Source of the DNA: Pseudomonadota bacterium
GTDB taxonomy: Bacteria > Pseudomonadota > Gammaproteobacteria > Steroidobacterales > MnTg04
NCBI GenBank assembly: GCA_022572885.1
Contig: JACZVC010000007.1
Span: 1 to 64,000, forward strand
Length of the DNA: 64,000 nt
Direction: 5' to 3'
Shown here piece by piece: positions 28,136 to 36,933 of the stretch (position 1 is its first letter; the number at the start of each line of letters is the position of its first letter). A program made the position numbers and the translations under genes. The notes under the pieces were generated by a model. The model searched no databases. It was not told where the DNA came from and worked only from the letters and a program-made list of their open reading frames with translations.

Positions 28136-29812
28136 ATGCAGGCAAGCTCGAGCACCGGCGAAGTGAGTCGTCCGGCCCTGACAAAAGTTGCCCCGGCAAC
28201 CCAGGCGCCCCGTCAGGCCGCCGACGACCTCAGTTGGAGAATACTGCAGCTACTGAATGTATTTCGGGTCCTGGCCGCAATATTGCTGTTGATGCTTTTT
28301 GCCAGCGCCGATCAACCGAGGATTTTCGGCGCCCAGCAACCGACGCTGTTCGTTGCGATCTGCGGCTTGTACCTGGGAATTGGCGTTAGCAACATGGCTG
28401 CGGTTGCGCGCCGCTGGCCATCGCGAATCACCCAGATATCGTGGTCGGTGGCGTTGGATATAGCCGTCATTACGACGTTGAGTCATGCCAGCGGCGGCAT
28501 CAGTTCTGGCCTGGCAAACCTGCTGATCATTGTCATCGGCGCCAGCGCGCTGGTCCTGCCGAGGAAAAGGACCCTGCTGGCCGGGTCTTTGGCGGTGCTG
28601 GCAATACTCGGGGACCAAGCGTGGCTGCTCATGGATACGCCGCCGATCGCCAAGGACTTTACCGCGGCGGGGCTACTCAGCGGCATTATCCTGACCATGG
28701 CGTTGTTGATGGCTCCGGTTGCGCGCCGGATACAGGAAACGGAAGCATTGGCAAGACAACGCGGGGTGGACCTGGCGAACCTCGCGGAACTGAATCAATA
28801 CATCGTCCAACATTTGCGGGAAAGCATCGTCGTCGTGGACAAGGATAACCAGGTTCGGTTGATGAATGCCTCAGCCGCCAGCATCCTGGGCTCACCGCGC
28901 CGCCAGCCTGCCAGGCACCTGTCCGAAGTCTCGCCGAGGCTGTACATGTTGCTAAAAGCCTGGCGGCGGAACCCGGAAGAATTCCGCCAGGCGCAGCCTT
29001 CGTTTATTGCCGCCGATGGAGATCGCGTGATCAACCCCCAGTTTGCGCCGTTGCGGGAAAGCGGGGGCGACGCGATGCTGGTTTTCCTCGAAGACACCAG
29101 CATGCTGGCGGAAAAAGTTCAGCAATCGAAACTCGCTGCACTGGGCCGGCTGACCGCCAGCATCGCCCATGAAGTCCGTAACCCGGTTGGCGCGATGAGC
29201 CATGCGGCCCAGTTGCTCAGGGAATCCGCGGTCATGACCAGCACCGAGCGGCGGCTGACCGATATCATCCATACCAATGGACAGCGAGTCAGCCAGATCA
29301 TCGAGAACATACTGCAATTGTCCAGCCGCAATACCACGGCGCCGGAACGGTTGCAACTCGAACCCTGGGTGGCCGATTTTGCCGATGAGTTCAGCCAGAC
29401 CCAGCAGGTGGATCGCAGCCGGCTCCGGGTTGCCAGCGCCGGCCCGGCCCCCGAAGTGCAGATCGATCCCGGCCATTTGCACCAGGTGCTGTGGAACCTG
29501 TGCGAAAACGCAATCAAGTACGCCTGTCCCGACGATGGGTCGATCGACCTGAAGATCGGCCGCTTGCGCGGCTCCGAACGTCCATACCTGGAAGTCGGCG
29601 ACCGGGGAAAAGGCATATCAGAAGCCGATGCCGAGCGTATCTTCGAACCGTTTTTTACCGGCGAACAAGGCGGCACCGGCCTCGGTTTGTTTATTTGCCG
29701 TGAACTTTGCGAATGCAACCGGGCTACACTGATCTACCAGCCGCGACCCGATGGCGGCAGTATCTTCAGAATTACTTTTTCCGATCCGCAACGCTGGGAG
29801 AATAACGCATGA
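28136..29812 (+). CDS. pilS: Sensor histidine kinase PilS
   Basis: Inner membrane kinase of the pilus two-component system. From ATG 28136 (GAGG six bases ahead) it has several membrane helices in about residues 25-210, a cytoplasmic PAS-like sensor part (VVDKDNQVRLMNASAASILG), then HisKA with SIAHEVRNPVGAMSHA (phospho-acceptor His) and a HATPase_c domain with NLCENAIKYA and GTGLGLFICRELC. It overlaps pilR (ATGA). It likely responds to pilin in the membrane and controls pilA, as in Pseudomonas. Confidence 0.93.
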   Translation: MQASSSTGEVSRPALTKVAPATQAPRQAADDLSWRILQLLNVFRVLAAILLLMLFASADQPRIFGAQQPTLFVAICGLYLGIGVSNMAAVARRWPSRITQISWSVALDIAVITTLSHASGGISSGLANLLIIVIGASALVLPRKRTLLAGSLAVLAILGDQAWLLMDTPPIAKDFTAAGLLSGIILTMALLMAPVARRIQETEALARQRGVDLANLAELNQYIVQHLRESIVVVDKDNQVRLMNASAASILGSPRRQPARHLSEVSPRLYMLLKAWRRNPEEFRQAQPSFIAADGDRVINPQFAPLRESGGDAMLVFLEDTSMLAEKVQQSKLAALGRLTASIAHEVRNPVGAMSHAAQLLRESAVMTSTERRLTDIIHTNGQRVSQIIENILQLSSRNTTAPERLQLEPWVADFADEFSQTQQVDRSRLRVASAGPAPEVQIDPGHLHQVLWNLCENAIKYACPDDGSIDLKIGRLRGSERPYLEVGDRGKGISEADAERIFEPFFTGEQGGTGLGLFICRELCECNRATLIYQPRPDGGSIFRITFSDPQRWENNA

Positions 29813-31137
29813 ATCAGCCAACCGCGCTGGTCATCGACGACGAACCCGATATCCGCGAATTGCTGAGCCTGACTTTGCAACAGATGGATATCCAGACCCG
29901 GACCGCGGCCGACCTGGCCGAAGCGCGGGCATTGTTGCTGAAAAAATCCTTCGATCTGTGTTTTACCGACATGAAATTACCCGACGGCAGCGGCCTGGAC
30001 CTGGTCGAATGGATGCAGGAACAAACGCCGAATACACCGGTGGCGGTAATCACGGCGCACGGCAATGTCGAGACCGCGGTCAGGGCGCTCAAGGCGGGCG
30101 CATTCGATTTCGTATCGAAGCCGCTGGATCTCGATGGCCTGCGCAAAATGGTCAAAACAGCGCTGCGCCTGCGCAACGACCGAACGGCGGGCGATGAAGA
30201 CCCCGACACCACCCTGATCGGCGATTCCACGGCCATGCAGCGCGTCCGCGACCTGGTTGCCAAGGTCGCCCGCAGCCAGGCGCCGGTCCATATATGCGGC
30301 GAGTCGGGGACCGGCAAGGAATTGGTCGCGGTCATGATCCACGATTCCGGGCCGCGGCGTGACGGTCCGTTCGTGCCGGTCAATTGCGGCGCCATACCGA
30401 GCGAGTTGATGGAGAGCGAGTTCTTCGGGCACAAGAAAGGTTCGTTTACCGGCGCGGTTGCCGACAAACCCGGCCTTTTCCAAAGCGCGGAAGGCGGCAC
30501 GCTGTTTCTCGACGAAGTGGCGGAGTTGCCGCTGCACATGCAGGTCAAACTGCTGCGGGTGATCCAGGAAAAATCCGTGCGCCCGGTTGGCAGCGAACGC
30601 GAAGTGCCGGTGGATGTGCGCGTGCTCAGTTCAACCCACCGCAACCTGGCGGAACTGGTGGCGACGGGGGAATTCCGGGAAGATCTTTTTTACCGCATCC
30701 ATGTCATCGAGCTGCATGTCCCGCCGCTGAGAGAGCGTGACGGCGATATTCTGCAGCTGGCCGGTTTTATCCTGGCGCGGCTATCGGAGCAGATGGGCTT
30801 GCCGGTACCGGCGCTCGATCCCGATGCCGAGTCGGCCTTGTTGGCGCATCCGTTCCCAGGCAACGTGCGTGAGCTGGAAAATCTGCTGGAAAGAGCGCTG
30901 ACCCTGAACAGCGGCAACATCATCGGCGCGGCAGATCTGCAGCTTGAACCCGGCAGCGCGAAGCCGGCCAAAGTATCCGATAGCAGCAAGCTTGGCAGTC
31001 AGCTCGAGGGCATCGAGCGCGAGGCGATCGTGACAGCGCTGGAACAAACCCGTTACAACAAGACCCAGGCCGCAAAACTGCTCGGCATCAGTTTCCGGGC
31101 ACTGCGCTACCGGATCAAGAAGCTGAAAATCGAATAG
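29809..31137 (+). CDS. pilR: Sigma54-dependent response regulator PilR
   Basis: 442-residue NtrC-type activator. The receiver domain is at 1-120, with Asp-bearing VIDDEPDIREL and FTDMKLPDGSG (phospho-acceptor in FTDM). The AAA+ domain has GESGTGKELVA and the sigma54-contact GSFTGAV, and a Fis-type helix-turn-helix is at the C-terminus (NKTQAAKLLGISFRALRYRI). It is translated in an ATGA overlap with pilS. Its target is expected to be the sigma54 promoter 200 bases downstream at pilA. Confidence 0.95.
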   Translation: MNQPTALVIDDEPDIRELLSLTLQQMDIQTRTAADLAEARALLLKKSFDLCFTDMKLPDGSGLDLVEWMQEQTPNTPVAVITAHGNVETAVRALKAGAFDFVSKPLDLDGLRKMVKTALRLRNDRTAGDEDPDTTLIGDSTAMQRVRDLVAKVARSQAPVHICGESGTGKELVAVMIHDSGPRRDGPFVPVNCGAIPSELMESEFFGHKKGSFTGAVADKPGLFQSAEGGTLFLDEVAELPLHMQVKLLRVIQEKSVRPVGSEREVPVDVRVLSSTHRNLAELVATGEFREDLFYRIHVIELHVPPLRERDGDILQLAGFILARLSEQMGLPVPALDPDAESALLAHPFPGNVRELENLLERALTLNSGNIIGAADLQLEPGSAKPAKVSDSSKLGSQLEGIEREAIVTALEQTRYNKTQAAKLLGISFRALRYRIKKLKIE

Positions 31138-31166
31138 CAAAAACAGCCGGCGAACCACCTGCTATT

Positions 31167-31249
31167 TGACAGAATCACCGTCTGCAAAAACCGACCGGGT
31201 GACAGAATTTGTCAGCTTCTGACGCGCGGCGGCCACCGATTGGGACAGC
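31167..31249 (+). promoter_or_regulatory. Probable PilR-binding sites upstream of pilA
   Basis: TGACA or TGTCA elements occur at 31167-31171, 31201-31205 and 31211-31215, and GGACAG lies near 31244. The middle two form a perfect palindrome, TGACA-GAATT-TGTCA (31201-31215). PilR sites in Pseudomonas are built on TGTC-type elements at a similar distance from the sigma54 promoter. Confidence 0.5.
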
Positions 31250-31333
31250 TAGCCCAGCCCTCTACGCCTGTTTCTGGCCAAATAATTCTTTTTTTCTTTT
31301 TAAATCAGTTGCTTAATGAAAAATAGAGTTTTT

Positions 31334-31349
31334 TGGCACGGGGGTTGCA
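31334..31349 (+). promoter_or_regulatory. Sigma54 promoter of pilA
   Basis: TGGCAC-GGGGG-TTGCA: the -24 GG (31335-31336) and -12 GC (31347-31348) are separated by 10 bases, matching the sigma54 consensus TGGCAC-N5-TTGCW. It lies about 50 bases ahead of the pilA ATG. Confidence 0.92.
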
Positions 31350-31401
31350 CTTATTAAGGTAGCCAAATGGCCTTTATATATACCTCTCCAAGGAGATAGA
31401 A

Positions 31402-31887
31402 ATGAAAAAGATCCAACAGGGTTTTACCCTTATCGAACTGATGATCGTGGTCGCGATTATCGGCATCCTGGCCGCGATTGCTATCCCGGCGTATCAGGAT
31501 TACACCATTCGCGCGCAGGTGACCGAAGGTCTGAACTTATCGGCCGCTTTGAAGGCGTCTGTATCTGAAGAATTTGCAGATTCAGGCCTTTGGCCGCCCG
31601 CCCTGATTGACCTTGGCATCACCGCCTCGCCGTCCGGCAGGTATGTTGCCAACCTGATTTTGACCAATGGTACGATCAGCGTTACTTATGGTAACGACGC
31701 CAACGCGACACTGGTTCTGTTCCCGTTGCTGACAATCAAGCCGTGGGTCAGCGCAAACCTGGATGTGGTATGGGCGTGCGGCAACTCCGGTCAGCCGGCC
31801 GGTACTGCTGAAGCACCCACGGGTGCCTCCGCCGTAATCGCAACATCTGTTCTGAACAAGTACATGCCGTCTGCTTGCCGTCCATAA
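31402..31887 (+). CDS. pilA: Type IV pilin PilA (major pilin)
   Basis: 161-residue prepilin. Leader MKKIQQG is followed by [22 protein letters not shown], with cleavage by PilD after Gly7 and Glu at position 5 of the mature protein. The globular part has Cys126 (VWACGN) and Cys159 (PSACRP), the D-loop disulfide of group IVa pilins. AAGGAG lies ahead of the start. It has its own sigma54 promoter and a strong terminator, as for a highly expressed structural pilin. Confidence 0.95.
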   Translation: MKKIQQGFTLIELMIVVAIIGILAAIAIPAYQDYTIRAQVTEGLNLSAALKASVSEEFADSGLWPPALIDLGITASPSGRYVANLILTNGTISVTYGNDANATLVLFPLLTIKPWVSANLDVVWACGNSGQPAGTAEAPTGASAVIATSVLNKYMPSACRP

Positions 31888-31902
31888 TACTTGTCTGAAC
31901 AC

Positions 31903-31956
31903 GATCTGGTTTTACACCAGATCAAGGAAACCCCTCTTGCGAGGGGTTTTCTTTTT
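31903..31956 (+). terminator. Rho-independent terminator after pilA
   Basis: The stem AAACCCCTC-TTGC-GAGGGGTTT is followed by TCTTTTT (31928-31956). A second 8-bp hairpin, GATCTGGT-TTTAC-ACCAGATC, lies just before it (31903-31923). The pair probably protects and ends the pilA message. Confidence 0.92.
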
Positions 31957-32066
31957 CGGTCCTATTAATCTCAAAGGTCAGACATAGGCAAAATCAGCTG
32001 ATTTCTGTTTTCGCCAACGCGCTAATTGAGGTAGCTTTAACGGTCTCCATTTTTGCCGGAGGCTGA

Positions 32067-32561
32067 ATGCTCGAAAATCGCCAACAGGGTTTCACCGCCA
32101 TCGAACTGGTCCTGGTTTTCATCGTGCTGGCTGTAGTCGCGGGCCTGCTTGCGCTGGCGGTGGATGTATACCGGGTTCGCGGTCAGGTCGACCACAGCCT
32201 GAAGGCGGCGCAACCCGCCCGCGAAGTGCTGGAGCGATTCTTCGCGGATACGGGCCGCGCGCCGCTGGCCGAGGAAGAACTGGCCCGTCAGGGCCTGGCC
32301 ATGCCGCGCGTACCTGATTACCTTTCGGCCCTCAGGCTGGAAGGCGGGCGGCTGGAACTGGTGTTCGGCAACCGGGCCAGCGCGCGCCTGGCCGGGCATA
32401 CGCTGGCGCTCAGTCCTTATGTATCGATCGATGGCGAGATGATCTGGCATTGCGGCGATGCGCCCTTGCCAGCCGGGCTTACCGGCCTGGCTGTTCATGC
32501 CGGGCCCAGGGCGCCGGCGATGGTGCCACGGCAGTTTTTACCGTCTGCGTGCCGGAACTGA
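32067..32561 (+). CDS. Diverged second type IV pilin
   Basis: 164-residue prepilin-like protein with leader MLENRQQG, processing site before Phe9 and FTAIELVLVFIVLAVVAG as the helix, with Glu13 at mature +5. The body has Cys129 in WHCGD and Cys162 in LPSACRN. These are 33 residues apart, exactly as in the adjacent PilA, so the two are paralogs. It starts with GGAGG eight bases upstream. It lacks PilA's middle sequence. It could be a minor pilin, an alternative pilin or a pseudopilin-like subunit. Confidence 0.85.
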   Translation: MLENRQQGFTAIELVLVFIVLAVVAGLLALAVDVYRVRGQVDHSLKAAQPAREVLERFFADTGRAPLAEEELARQGLAMPRVPDYLSALRLEGGRLELVFGNRASARLAGHTLALSPYVSIDGEMIWHCGDAPLPAGLTGLAVHAGPRAPAMVPRQFLPSACRN

Positions 32562-32840
32562 GCCGCGCAGACGAACCGGGAAAAAACGATCTGGACTCAT
32601 TCCAGGTGCAGTTCCAATGCCTGCCCGGAGAGCTTTATCTGAAAACTTGGCAAACGTATCTGAAAATCAGTAAGTTATAGGGCTAGCCTGTGCGATCAGG
32701 CAGGGATGGAAGCAAGCGAGGCGGCGGGCATATATTTCCAAAAATGCTGCCTGTGTCACTTTATTTTTGAACATAAGTCAGTAAAGTCTGGCTTATTCGG
32801 TGGGGTTTGCTGCCCCGCCGCAGGCTCAGGGGCCTTATAA
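32562..32840 (+). other. Intergenic leader before pilB, no gene seen
   Basis: 279 bases with no convincing gene. Short hairpins can be drawn: GCCTG-CAGGC near 32686-32700 and GGTGGGG-TTTGCT-GCCCCGCC at 32799-32819. None is followed by a U-tract. Some words (GGCAAAC...GAAA near 32649) recall c-di-GMP aptamers, but the diagnostic GGGACGCAAA segment is absent. It probably carries the pilB promoter, which I cannot place. Confidence 0.4.
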
Positions 32841-34562
32841 ATGGCGGTAGCTGCGAAGAAAACCCATCTGACTGGTCTGCCCAGACGCCTGGTGCAGGAA
32901 GAAATCTGCACCGAGGAAGTCGTGCAGCAGGCCATTGCGGCCGCCAAGAAAGAAAAAACCACGCTGGTTAACCACCTGATCAACAACCGTCTTGCCGACG
33001 CGCAAGACGTAGCTCAGGCGGCTTCCCATGAATTCGGCGTGCCGACGCTGAATCTCGAAGCGCTGACTGTCGACATCGATGTCTGCAAACTGGTCAACCA
33101 GGACCTGCTGGCCAAGCACAAGGTCTTGCCGCTGGTCAAACGCGGCAAACGTATTTTCATCGCGGTATCCGACCCGACCAACTTGCACGCGCTGGACGAG
33201 ATCCGTTTTCAGACCGCGCTCAGCGTCGAAGCGATCGTCGTCGAACAAGACAAGCTCGACGAAGCGATTGGCAAGGCCATGGAAGCCATGGATACCAGCA
33301 TGGATGCCTACGACGACGAAGATTTCGACCTGGAAAACCTCGAAATCGGCGCCGCCGAGGATTTTCAACCCGATGAGGTCAGCAGCGCCGACGTAGACGA
33401 CGCCCCGGTCGTCCGTTTCGTCAACAAAATCCTGCTCGACGCCATCAGGAAGGGGGCATCCGATGTCCATTTCGAGCCCTTCGAGAAATTTTTCCGGGTG
33501 CGCGTGCGTCTGGACGGGGTTCTGCGCGAAGTGGCCAAACCACCAGTCGCACTGGCCGGCAAAGTCTGTGCGCGCCTGAAGGTCATGTCGCGACTCGATA
33601 TCGCCGAGCGGCGGGTGCCGCAGGATGGCCGCATCAAGATGCGGATTTCGAAAAACCGGTCGATCGATTTCCGGATGAATACCTGCCCGACGTTGTTCGG
33701 GGAAAAAGTCGTCCTGCGTATCCTCGATCCCACCAGCGCCCAGATGGGCATCCAAAATCTGGGGTACGAAGATTTTCAGCAAAAACTGTTCGAAGACCAG
33801 CTCGCCAAACCTTATGGCATGATCCTGGTCACCGGACCCACCGGCAGCGGCAAGACCGTTTCGCTTTATACCGGTCTGAACATTCTGAACAGTATCGACC
33901 GCAATATATCCACCGCGGAGGACCCGGTGGAAATCAACATGCCGGGCGTAAACCAGGTCAACGTGAACTTCAAAGTCGGCCTGAATTTCGCGACCGCAAT
34001 GAAAGCCTTCCTGCGACAGGATCCCGATGTCATCATGGTCGGCGAAATCCGCGACCTGGAAACCGCCGATATCGCTATCAAGGCGGCGCAGACCGGTCAC
34101 CTGGTCCTGTCCACGCTGCATACCAACGATGCGCCGAATACCCTGACCCGAATGGTCGACATGGGCGTCAAACCCTATGCGATCGCGAGTTCGGTCAGCC
34201 TGATTATCGCGCAGCGCCTAGCCAGGGTTCTTTGCAACGACTGCAAGGAGGCCCGGGACATTCCGCCAGAAGCGCTGCTGGCAGAAGGCTTCACCCGCGA
34301 AGACATCAAGAAGGGGCTGACCATCTACGGGCCCGTTGGCTGTTCGCGTTGCACCGATGGCTACAAGGGCCGGACTGGCATATACCAGGTCATGCCGGTG
34401 ACCCACGAGATAGGCCAGATCATCCTGCAGGGCGGCAACGCGACCCAGGTGGCCGATCAGGCCGCTCTCGAGGGCGTCTGGGACCTCCGCCGCTCGGCGC
34501 TCGAAAAAGCCAGGAAGGGCATTACCGGGCTGGAAGAAATCAACCGGATCACGATAGATTAG
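32841..34562 (+). CDS. pilB: Type IV pilus extension ATPase PilB
   Basis: 573-residue GspE/PilB-type hexameric ATPase that powers pilus assembly at the inner membrane. The MshE-like N-domain covers about 1-150, followed by a GspE core with Walker A GPTGSGKT at 332-339, the Asp box GEIRDLETADIA, the His box LSTLHTNDAPNTLTRM and a four-cysteine zinc site (CNDCKEAR, CSRCTDGYKG). The N-domain resembles c-di-GMP-binding MshEN domains of some PilB proteins; whether it binds c-di-GMP is inference. It precedes pilC by 45 bases. Confidence 0.96.
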   Translation: MAVAAKKTHLTGLPRRLVQEEICTEEVVQQAIAAAKKEKTTLVNHLINNRLADAQDVAQAASHEFGVPTLNLEALTVDIDVCKLVNQDLLAKHKVLPLVKRGKRIFIAVSDPTNLHALDEIRFQTALSVEAIVVEQDKLDEAIGKAMEAMDTSMDAYDDEDFDLENLEIGAAEDFQPDEVSSADVDDAPVVRFVNKILLDAIRKGASDVHFEPFEKFFRVRVRLDGVLREVAKPPVALAGKVCARLKVMSRLDIAERRVPQDGRIKMRISKNRSIDFRMNTCPTLFGEKVVLRILDPTSAQMGIQNLGYEDFQQKLFEDQLAKPYGMILVTGPTGSGKTVSLYTGLNILNSIDRNISTAEDPVEINMPGVNQVNVNFKVGLNFATAMKAFLRQDPDVIMVGEIRDLETADIAIKAAQTGHLVLSTLHTNDAPNTLTRMVDMGVKPYAIASSVSLIIAQRLARVLCNDCKEARDIPPEALLAEGFTREDIKKGLTIYGPVGCSRCTDGYKGRTGIYQVMPVTHEIGQIILQGGNATQVADQAALEGVWDLRRSALEKARKGITGLEEINRITID

Positions 34563-34607
34563 GCAGTGAGAACCAGGCCGCCTTAAGGAACAGAGGACCA
34601 CCTAGCC

Positions 34608-35822
34608 ATGGCAAACGCAGCAATCAAACAAATCCCCTTTATCTGGGAAGGAACGGATCGCAAGGGCAAGCGCATCAAGGGCAAATCCCTGGCCAGCAGC
34701 GAAGCCGCACTGCGCTCGACACTGCGCCGCCAGGGCCTGGTGCCGATCAAGGTGCGCAAGGAAAGAACGCTGTTTTCGTCCCAGGGCACGGTCACGCCAG
34801 CGGATATTGCCATTTTCAGCCGCCAGCTTGCGACCATGCTGACCGCCGGCATCCCGCTGGTGCAGGCCTTCGAGATCGTCGCCGCCGGCCACGATGTGCC
34901 GGCCGTGCGCAAACTGATCCTGAACATCAAGACCGATGTCGAGGGAGGTACGACGCTTGCCGACGCACTGGCGAGACACCCGCTGTATTTTGACGATCTT
35001 TTCGTCAACCTGGTCCGGGCGGGCGAACAGGCCGGCGCGCTGGAATCGCTGCTCGACAAGATCGCCACCTACAAGGAAAAGACCGAGGAGCTCAAGAAAA
35101 AAATCAAGAAAGCGCTCACTTATCCGACCGCGGTCCTGGTTGTCGCCCTGGTCGTGACCGTAATTTTGCTGATCTTCGTGATCCCGCAGTTTGAGGATCT
35201 GTTCAAGGGTTTTGGCGCCGATCTGCCGGCCTTCACGCAGATGGTTATCAATCTTTCCGAATTCGTGCAAGCCAAGGGCTGGTTCATGGCCATTGTCGCC
35301 GGCGGCGGCATGTGGGCATTCCTGGAATGGAAAAAACGCTCGCGCAAACTGCGCCACGTGCTCGACAGGATTTCCCTGAAACTGCCGATTATAGGCACGA
35401 TCCTCAACAAGGCGGCGATCGCCCGATTCGCCAGGACGCTGTCGACGATGTTTAACGCGGGCGTGCCGCTGGTCGAAGCCCTCGAGTCGGTCGCCGGCGC
35501 CACCGGCAATATCGTCTATGAGGTTGCGGTCCTGCAGCTACGCGAAGAAGTGGCCACCGGTCAGCGCCTGGCGGCTTCCATGGAGAATGTCAACCTGTTC
35601 CCCAACATGGTCATCCAGATGATAGCGGTCGGCGAGGAGTCGGGTGCGCTGGATGACATGGCCTCGAAGGTTGCGGATTTTTATGAAGCAGAGGTCGACA
35701 ATGCAGTGGACAGCATGAGCAGTCTGCTCGAACCGATGATCATGGCCATCCTGGGCGTGCTGGTTGGCGGACTGGTTATCGCCATGTACCTGCCGATATT
35801 CAAGATGGGTGCGGTCATCTGA
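34608..35822 (+). CDS. pilC: Type IV pilus inner membrane platform protein PilC
   Basis: 404 residues with two tandem GspF domains and three to four membrane helices (for example AVLVVALVVTVILLIFVIPQF; IMAILGVLVGGLVIAMYLP). The family motif TMLTAGIPLVQAFEI and its second copy TMFNAGVPLVEALESV mark the duplicated domains. It works with PilB in pilus assembly. A terminator follows before pilD. Confidence 0.95.
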   Translation: MANAAIKQIPFIWEGTDRKGKRIKGKSLASSEAALRSTLRRQGLVPIKVRKERTLFSSQGTVTPADIAIFSRQLATMLTAGIPLVQAFEIVAAGHDVPAVRKLILNIKTDVEGGTTLADALARHPLYFDDLFVNLVRAGEQAGALESLLDKIATYKEKTEELKKKIKKALTYPTAVLVVALVVTVILLIFVIPQFEDLFKGFGADLPAFTQMVINLSEFVQAKGWFMAIVAGGGMWAFLEWKKRSRKLRHVLDRISLKLPIIGTILNKAAIARFARTLSTMFNAGVPLVEALESVAGATGNIVYEVAVLQLREEVATGQRLAASMENVNLFPNMVIQMIAVGEESGALDDMASKVADFYEAEVDNAVDSMSSLLEPMIMAILGVLVGGLVIAMYLPIFKMGAVI

Positions 35823-35880
35823 TCCCACCGGCCATACGTGGTTTTCGGTATTGCCATACGAAGCCGCTGGTGAAGAAAAC

Positions 35881-35911
35881 AAAACGCTGCACGCGATGCG
35901 GCGTTTTTTTT
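35881..35911 (+). terminator. Rho-independent terminator after pilC
   Basis: AACGCTGCA-CGCGA-TGCGGCGTT (one G-T pair) followed by a run of T, 58 bases after the pilC stop. It separates pilBC from pilD, though some read-through is likely. Confidence 0.75.
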
Positions 35912-35983
35912 CTCGTCCTGCAACTGGGCCCGCATGTCACCAAAGCGGACTAGACGGAATATGAAGAGAATTACCAAAAGAAA

Positions 35984-36877
35984 ATGGATGTAATCAACTT
36001 TATTGCCGGCAATCCAATGTTGTACCTGGTTCTGGCTTTTCTGACCGGGCTGATGGTGGGCAGCTTCCTGAATGTCGTTATCTATCGTTTGCCGGTGATG
36101 CTTGAACGGGAGTGGAAACAACAATGTTCTGAGATCATGGACCTGGAGCCGGTGGCAGAAAAAGCCAGGTTCAACCTGCTGACGCCGAGCTCCAGCTGTC
36201 CGTCGTGCGGCCACCGGATAACCGCCTGGCAAAACATCCCGATATTGAGCTACCTGTTGCTGCGTGGAAAATGCGCCGCCTGCGCAACCCGGATATCTCC
36301 ACGCTACCCCGCGGTCGAACTATTGACCAGCATGGTCTCGGTTCTGGTCGTCTGGCGTTTTGGCTTTACGCTGGAAGCACTGGCGGCCCTGTTCCTGAGC
36401 TGGACCCTTATCGCGTTGAGCGGGATCGACCTTGATCACAAGTTGCTGCCCGACTCGCTGACCTTGCCGTTGCTGTGGACGGGTTTGCTGATCAGCCTCG
36501 CCGGCAAACTGGTCTCTGCGGAAACACTGTTCATCGATCCCGCGGACAGCATTGCCGGCGCCGTCATCGGTTACCTGGCGCTGTGGTCGGTTTACCAGCT
36601 CTTTCTCCTAATCACCGGCAAGGAAGGCATGGGCTATGGTGATTTCAAGCTACTGGCGGCACTCGGCGCCTGGCTTGGCTTACAGCAGCTGCCGCTGGTC
36701 ATTTTTTTCTCGGCCCTGGTCGGGGCGGCGGCCGGGATTGTCATGATCGTCGCGCTGGGACGAGACCGGCAGATACCGATCCCGTACGGCCCGTATCTTG
36801 CTGCCGCGGGCTGGGTGGCATTGATGTGGGGCAGCGACATCAGCGCCTTTTATTTTCGTATTGCCGGTCTGGCATGA
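35984..36877 (+). CDS. pilD: Prepilin peptidase/N-methyltransferase PilD
   Basis: Removes prepilin leaders and methylates the new N-terminus. It has 297 residues with about eight membrane helices. The N-terminal methylase zinc site has Cys72, Cys75, Cys97 and Cys100 (CPSCGH, CAAC). The catalytic aspartates are Asp149 in GIDLDHKLLPD and Asp220 in GYGDFKLLAALG, as in the PilD/TFPP family. It would process both pilins upstream. coaE follows, the usual pilD-coaE order. Confidence 0.97.
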   Translation: MDVINFIAGNPMLYLVLAFLTGLMVGSFLNVVIYRLPVMLEREWKQQCSEIMDLEPVAEKARFNLLTPSSSCPSCGHRITAWQNIPILSYLLLRGKCAACATRISPRYPAVELLTSMVSVLVVWRFGFTLEALAALFLSWTLIALSGIDLDHKLLPDSLTLPLLWTGLLISLAGKLVSAETLFIDPADSIAGAVIGYLALWSVYQLFLLITGKEGMGYGDFKLLAALGAWLGLQQLPLVIFFSALVGAAAGIVMIVALGRDRQIPIPYGPYLAAAGWVALMWGSDISAFYFRIAGLA

Positions 36878-36933
36878 TGCCGGGGACCGGACACACTGTG
36901 CAACAATAATGAGAGTTTGATACGAGCAGCAAA

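Noticed and set aside
32640-32730. Possible second c-di-GMP riboswitch before pilB (GGCAAAC...GAAA)
   Set aside because: The diagnostic GGGACGCAAA segment and the TAGCGGGGTT 3' core are absent, so the resemblance is only in short words.
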